From the NCBI RefSeq assembly GCF_014196625.1, contig NZ_JACIDZ010000003.1:248001-312000 (forward strand): a stretch of DNA of 64,000 bases, in the 5' to 3' direction. Source of the DNA: Martelella radicis (lineage in GTDB: Bacteria > Pseudomonadota > Alphaproteobacteria > Rhizobiales > Rhizobiaceae). The notes beneath the pieces were generated by a model that saw only the letters and a program-made list of their open reading frames with translations, made no database searches and had not been told where the DNA came from. Of the stretch, positions 62,209 to 64,000 are shown piece after piece. Made by a program: the position numbers and the translations under genes. Position 1 is the first letter of the stretch; each line of letters opens with the position of its first letter.

Positions 62209-62655
62209 ATGAAGCGGCACCTGCCCCTCCTTGGCCTCTTTTTCGGCGGACTTTTCCTGGCGACGCTCTGGCCGAGCGACCAGGCCCATGCCGAATTCAG
62301 GGTCTGCAACGATACTGCCAATCTTGTGGGCGTTGCAGTGGGCTATCGCGGGGAAGAAGGATGGGTTTCCGAAGGTTGGTGGCAACTCCCGGCCACTACC
62401 TGCGCAACCGTCGTGCCCGGCCCCTTGCAATCGCGCTATTACTATCTCTACGCCGAGGACGCGTCCGGAAGCGGACGGTGGACCGGCTATACCAATATGT
62501 GTGTTGCCGAAGAGGAATTCGAGATTACCGGAGTCCAGGACTGTTTCACGCGCGGTTATCAGCAGATGGGATTTAGCGAATATGACACAGGGCGGGAGGA
62601 GAGCTGGACCGTTCAGCTTTCCGCCAAGCCCAGCACCCAAGAAAGTCAAAACTGA
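62209..62655 (+). CDS. DUF1036 exported protein
   Basis: A 148-aa periplasmic protein with signal peptide (MKRHLPLLGLFFGGLFLATLW..AHA). The DUF1036 domain follows: FRVCNDTANLVGVAVGYRGEEGWVSEGWW, CATVVPGPL and YYYLYAEDA, with four to five Cys likely in disulfides. Three possible starts exist (GTG 62128, ATG 62152, ATG 62209); the last begins the signal peptide and is chosen without strong ribosome-site support. The stop overlaps the pyk start as ATGA, so the two are translationally coupled. Function unknown. Confidence 0.82.
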   Translation: MKRHLPLLGLFFGGLFLATLWPSDQAHAEFRVCNDTANLVGVAVGYRGEEGWVSEGWWQLPATTCATVVPGPLQSRYYYLYAEDASGSGRWTGYTNMCVAEEEFEITGVQDCFTRGYQQMGFSEYDTGREESWTVQLSAKPSTQESQN

Positions 62656-64000
62656 TGAGACGTAACAGAAAAGTCAAAATCCTCGCCACGCTTGGCCCCG
62701 CCTCGTCTGAAGAAGAGCAGATCCAGAAACTCCACGAAGCCGGAGCAGACCTCTTCCGCATCAATATGAGCCATGCCAGCCATGACCTGATGCGCACGCT
62801 GATCAAGCGCATTCGCAATGTCGAGGCCCGCATCGGCCGTCCTATCGGCATTCTCTGCGACCTCCAGGGTCCCAAACTTCGCGTCGGCAAGTTTCTTGAC
62901 GGCAAGGTCGAACTCGAGATCGGCCAGACTTTCACGCTCGACGATAAGGATGAGCCCGGCAACGAAAAGCGCGTTTTCCTGCCGCATCCGGAAATCCTGC
63001 AATCGGTTCAGCCCGGTCATCGCCTGCTGATCGATGACGGCAAGCTGCAGCTTCGCGCCGAAAAATGTGACGGCAAGAGCATCGAGTGCACGGTCATCGC
63101 CGGCACAACGATCTCCGACCGCAAGGGCGTATCCCTTCCCGATACGCTTCTGGGCGTCGGCGCCCTGACCGACAAGGACCGCGCCGACCTCGACGCCGTT
63201 CTGGAAACCGGCGACGCCGACTGGGTTGCGCTTTCCTTCGTCCAGCGCCCCGACGACCTTGCCGAGGTGCGCAAGATCGCCCGTGGCCAGGTCGGCCTGA
63301 TGTCGAAGATCGAAAAGCCGCAGGCTATCGAGCGGATCGAGGAAATCATCGAGATGAGCGACGCGCTGATGGTGGCGCGTGGCGACCTCGGCGTGGAAAT
63401 GCCGCTTGAAACCGTCCCCGGCCTGCAGAAGAAGCTCATCCGTCTTTGCCGCTCCGCCGGCAAGCCGGTTGTCGTTGCAACGCAGATGCTGGAATCGATG
63501 ATCGAGTCACCGGTCCCGACCCGTGCCGAAGTTTCCGACGTCGCAACCGCCGTCTTCGAAGGCGCTGATGCCGTCATGCTGTCGGCTGAGTCGGCTGCCG
63601 GCCAGTATCCGGTCGAAGCCGTGTCCACCATGGCCTCCGTCGCCCGCACCATCGAGCGCGAGCAGCTTTACCCGCAGATCCTCTACGCCCAGCGTCCGCA
63701 GCCGGAAGCGACCGGCGCCGATGCCATTTCGCTCGCCTCGCGCGAGATTGCCGAGACGCTGAAGCTGACGGCCATGGTCTGCTACACGGCGTCGGGCACG
63801 ACCGGCCTGCGCGCCGCGCGCGAGCGGCCGAACGTGCCGATCATCGCGCTGTCGCCGGTGGTCAAGACCGCGCGCCGCCTGTCGGTTGTCTGGGGCCTGC
63901 ACTGCGTCGTCGCCGACGAGCCGACCGATCTCGACACCATGGTCGACGGCGCCTGCCGCATCGTGGTTGACGAAGGCATCGGCAAGCCCGGCGACCGGAT
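62655..64000 (+). CDS. pyk: Pyruvate kinase (3' end outside window)
   Basis: The first 448 codons of pyruvate kinase, which makes pyruvate and ATP from phosphoenolpyruvate. Seen: KILATLGPASSEEEQI, LFRINMSHASHD, ILCDLQGPKLRVGKF, the catalytic Lys in LMSKIEKPQAIERIEEII and MVARGDLGVEMP with Glu/Asp metal ligands, then ADAVMLSAESAAGQYPVEAV. The start ATG overlaps the DUF1036 stop by 1 nt. Reading frame runs off the end without a stop, so the C-terminal allosteric domain is incomplete. Confidence 0.96.
   Translation, partial: MRRNRKVKILATLGPASSEEEQIQKLHEAGADLFRINMSHASHDLMRTLIKRIRNVEARIGRPIGILCDLQGPKLRVGKFLDGKVELEIGQTFTLDDKDEPGNEKRVFLPHPEILQSVQPGHRLLIDDGKLQLRAEKCDGKSIECTVIAGTTISDRKGVSLPDTLLGVGALTDKDRADLDAVLETGDADWVALSFVQRPDDLAEVRKIARGQVGLMSKIEKPQAIERIEEIIEMSDALMVARGDLGVEMPLETVPGLQKKLIRLCRSAGKPVVVATQMLESMIESPVPTRAEVSDVATAVFEGADAVMLSAESAAGQYPVEAVSTMASVARTIEREQLYPQILYAQRPQPEATGADAISLASREIAETLKLTAMVCYTASGTTGLRAARERPNVPIIALSPVVKTARRLSVVWGLHCVVADEPTDLDTMVDGACRIVVDEGIGKPGDR

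Overview
The window looks like core chromosome of a Hyphomicrobiales (Rhizobiales) alphaproteobacterium, in or near Rhizobiaceae/Aurantimonadaceae (Martelella- or Hoeflea-like). The grounds are high GC, GTG/TTG starts with strong Shine-Dalgarno sites, a ClpS2-type adaptor, GapR, HdaA, the DUF1285/DUF1244/DUF1036/DUF1059 families and a rhizobial gene order (purN-purM-perM-hda-ppk-ppx; gapR-DUF1244-amidohydrolase-DUF1036-pyk). The genus is not resolved. No phage, integrase, plasmid replication gene, CRISPR array, rRNA or tRNA was seen.

Layout. 0-2.5 kb: overlapping operon of DUF1285, a CoA-type Nudix hydrolase and the CCA-adding enzyme. 2.5-5 kb: DUF1059, a new 56-aa ORF, hemF, a small conserved gene and trmL. 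5-14.3 kb: transport block with a DASS carrier and divergent AraC regulator, an FUSC exporter, and two tandem ABC half-exporters. The first ABC gene has a candidate leader peptide and competing hairpins upstream. The two are separated by a GIY-YIG gene bracketed by palindromic repeats. 14.5-17.3 kb: petABC (cytochrome bc1) with a perfect FNR/FixK-type dyad. 17.3-24.3 kb: apt, glutathione peroxidase, ychF, clpS2, pth, a PAS-GGDEF-EAL gene and rplY. 24.5-33.2 kb: MHYT-GGDEF-EAL gene, prs, a lipoprotein, and an lgt-midA-pgeF-M24 series. 33.4-38.4 kb: ubiK, ybjN, proC, csaA, then a MarR/OmpR/histidine-kinase operon resembling petPR. 38.5-47 kb: MBL hydrolase, purNM, perM, hdaA, ppk1, ppx. 47-50.4 kb: a bacterial voltage-gated sodium channel, an exported MBL protein, yebC and rpmE. 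50.6-60.5 kb: a third ABC exporter, an EamA exporter with an attenuator-like leader, a MotA/ExbB plus OmpA motor pair, an inositol-phosphatase-family gene, a diguanylate cyclase, a Sel1 protein, thiE and a TauE exporter. 60.5-64 kb: gapR through pyk, which runs off the end.

Most genes are housekeeping: tRNA maturation, aerobic respiration, purines and PRPP, polyphosphate turnover and envelope lipids. Three c-di-GMP proteins and several efflux systems are scattered among them. The points most worth a second look are the leader upstream of the first ABC exporter, the palindrome-flanked GIY-YIG gene, the sodium channel, the leader of the EamA gene, the FixK-type box before petABC and the repeated GANTC sites before ybjN.
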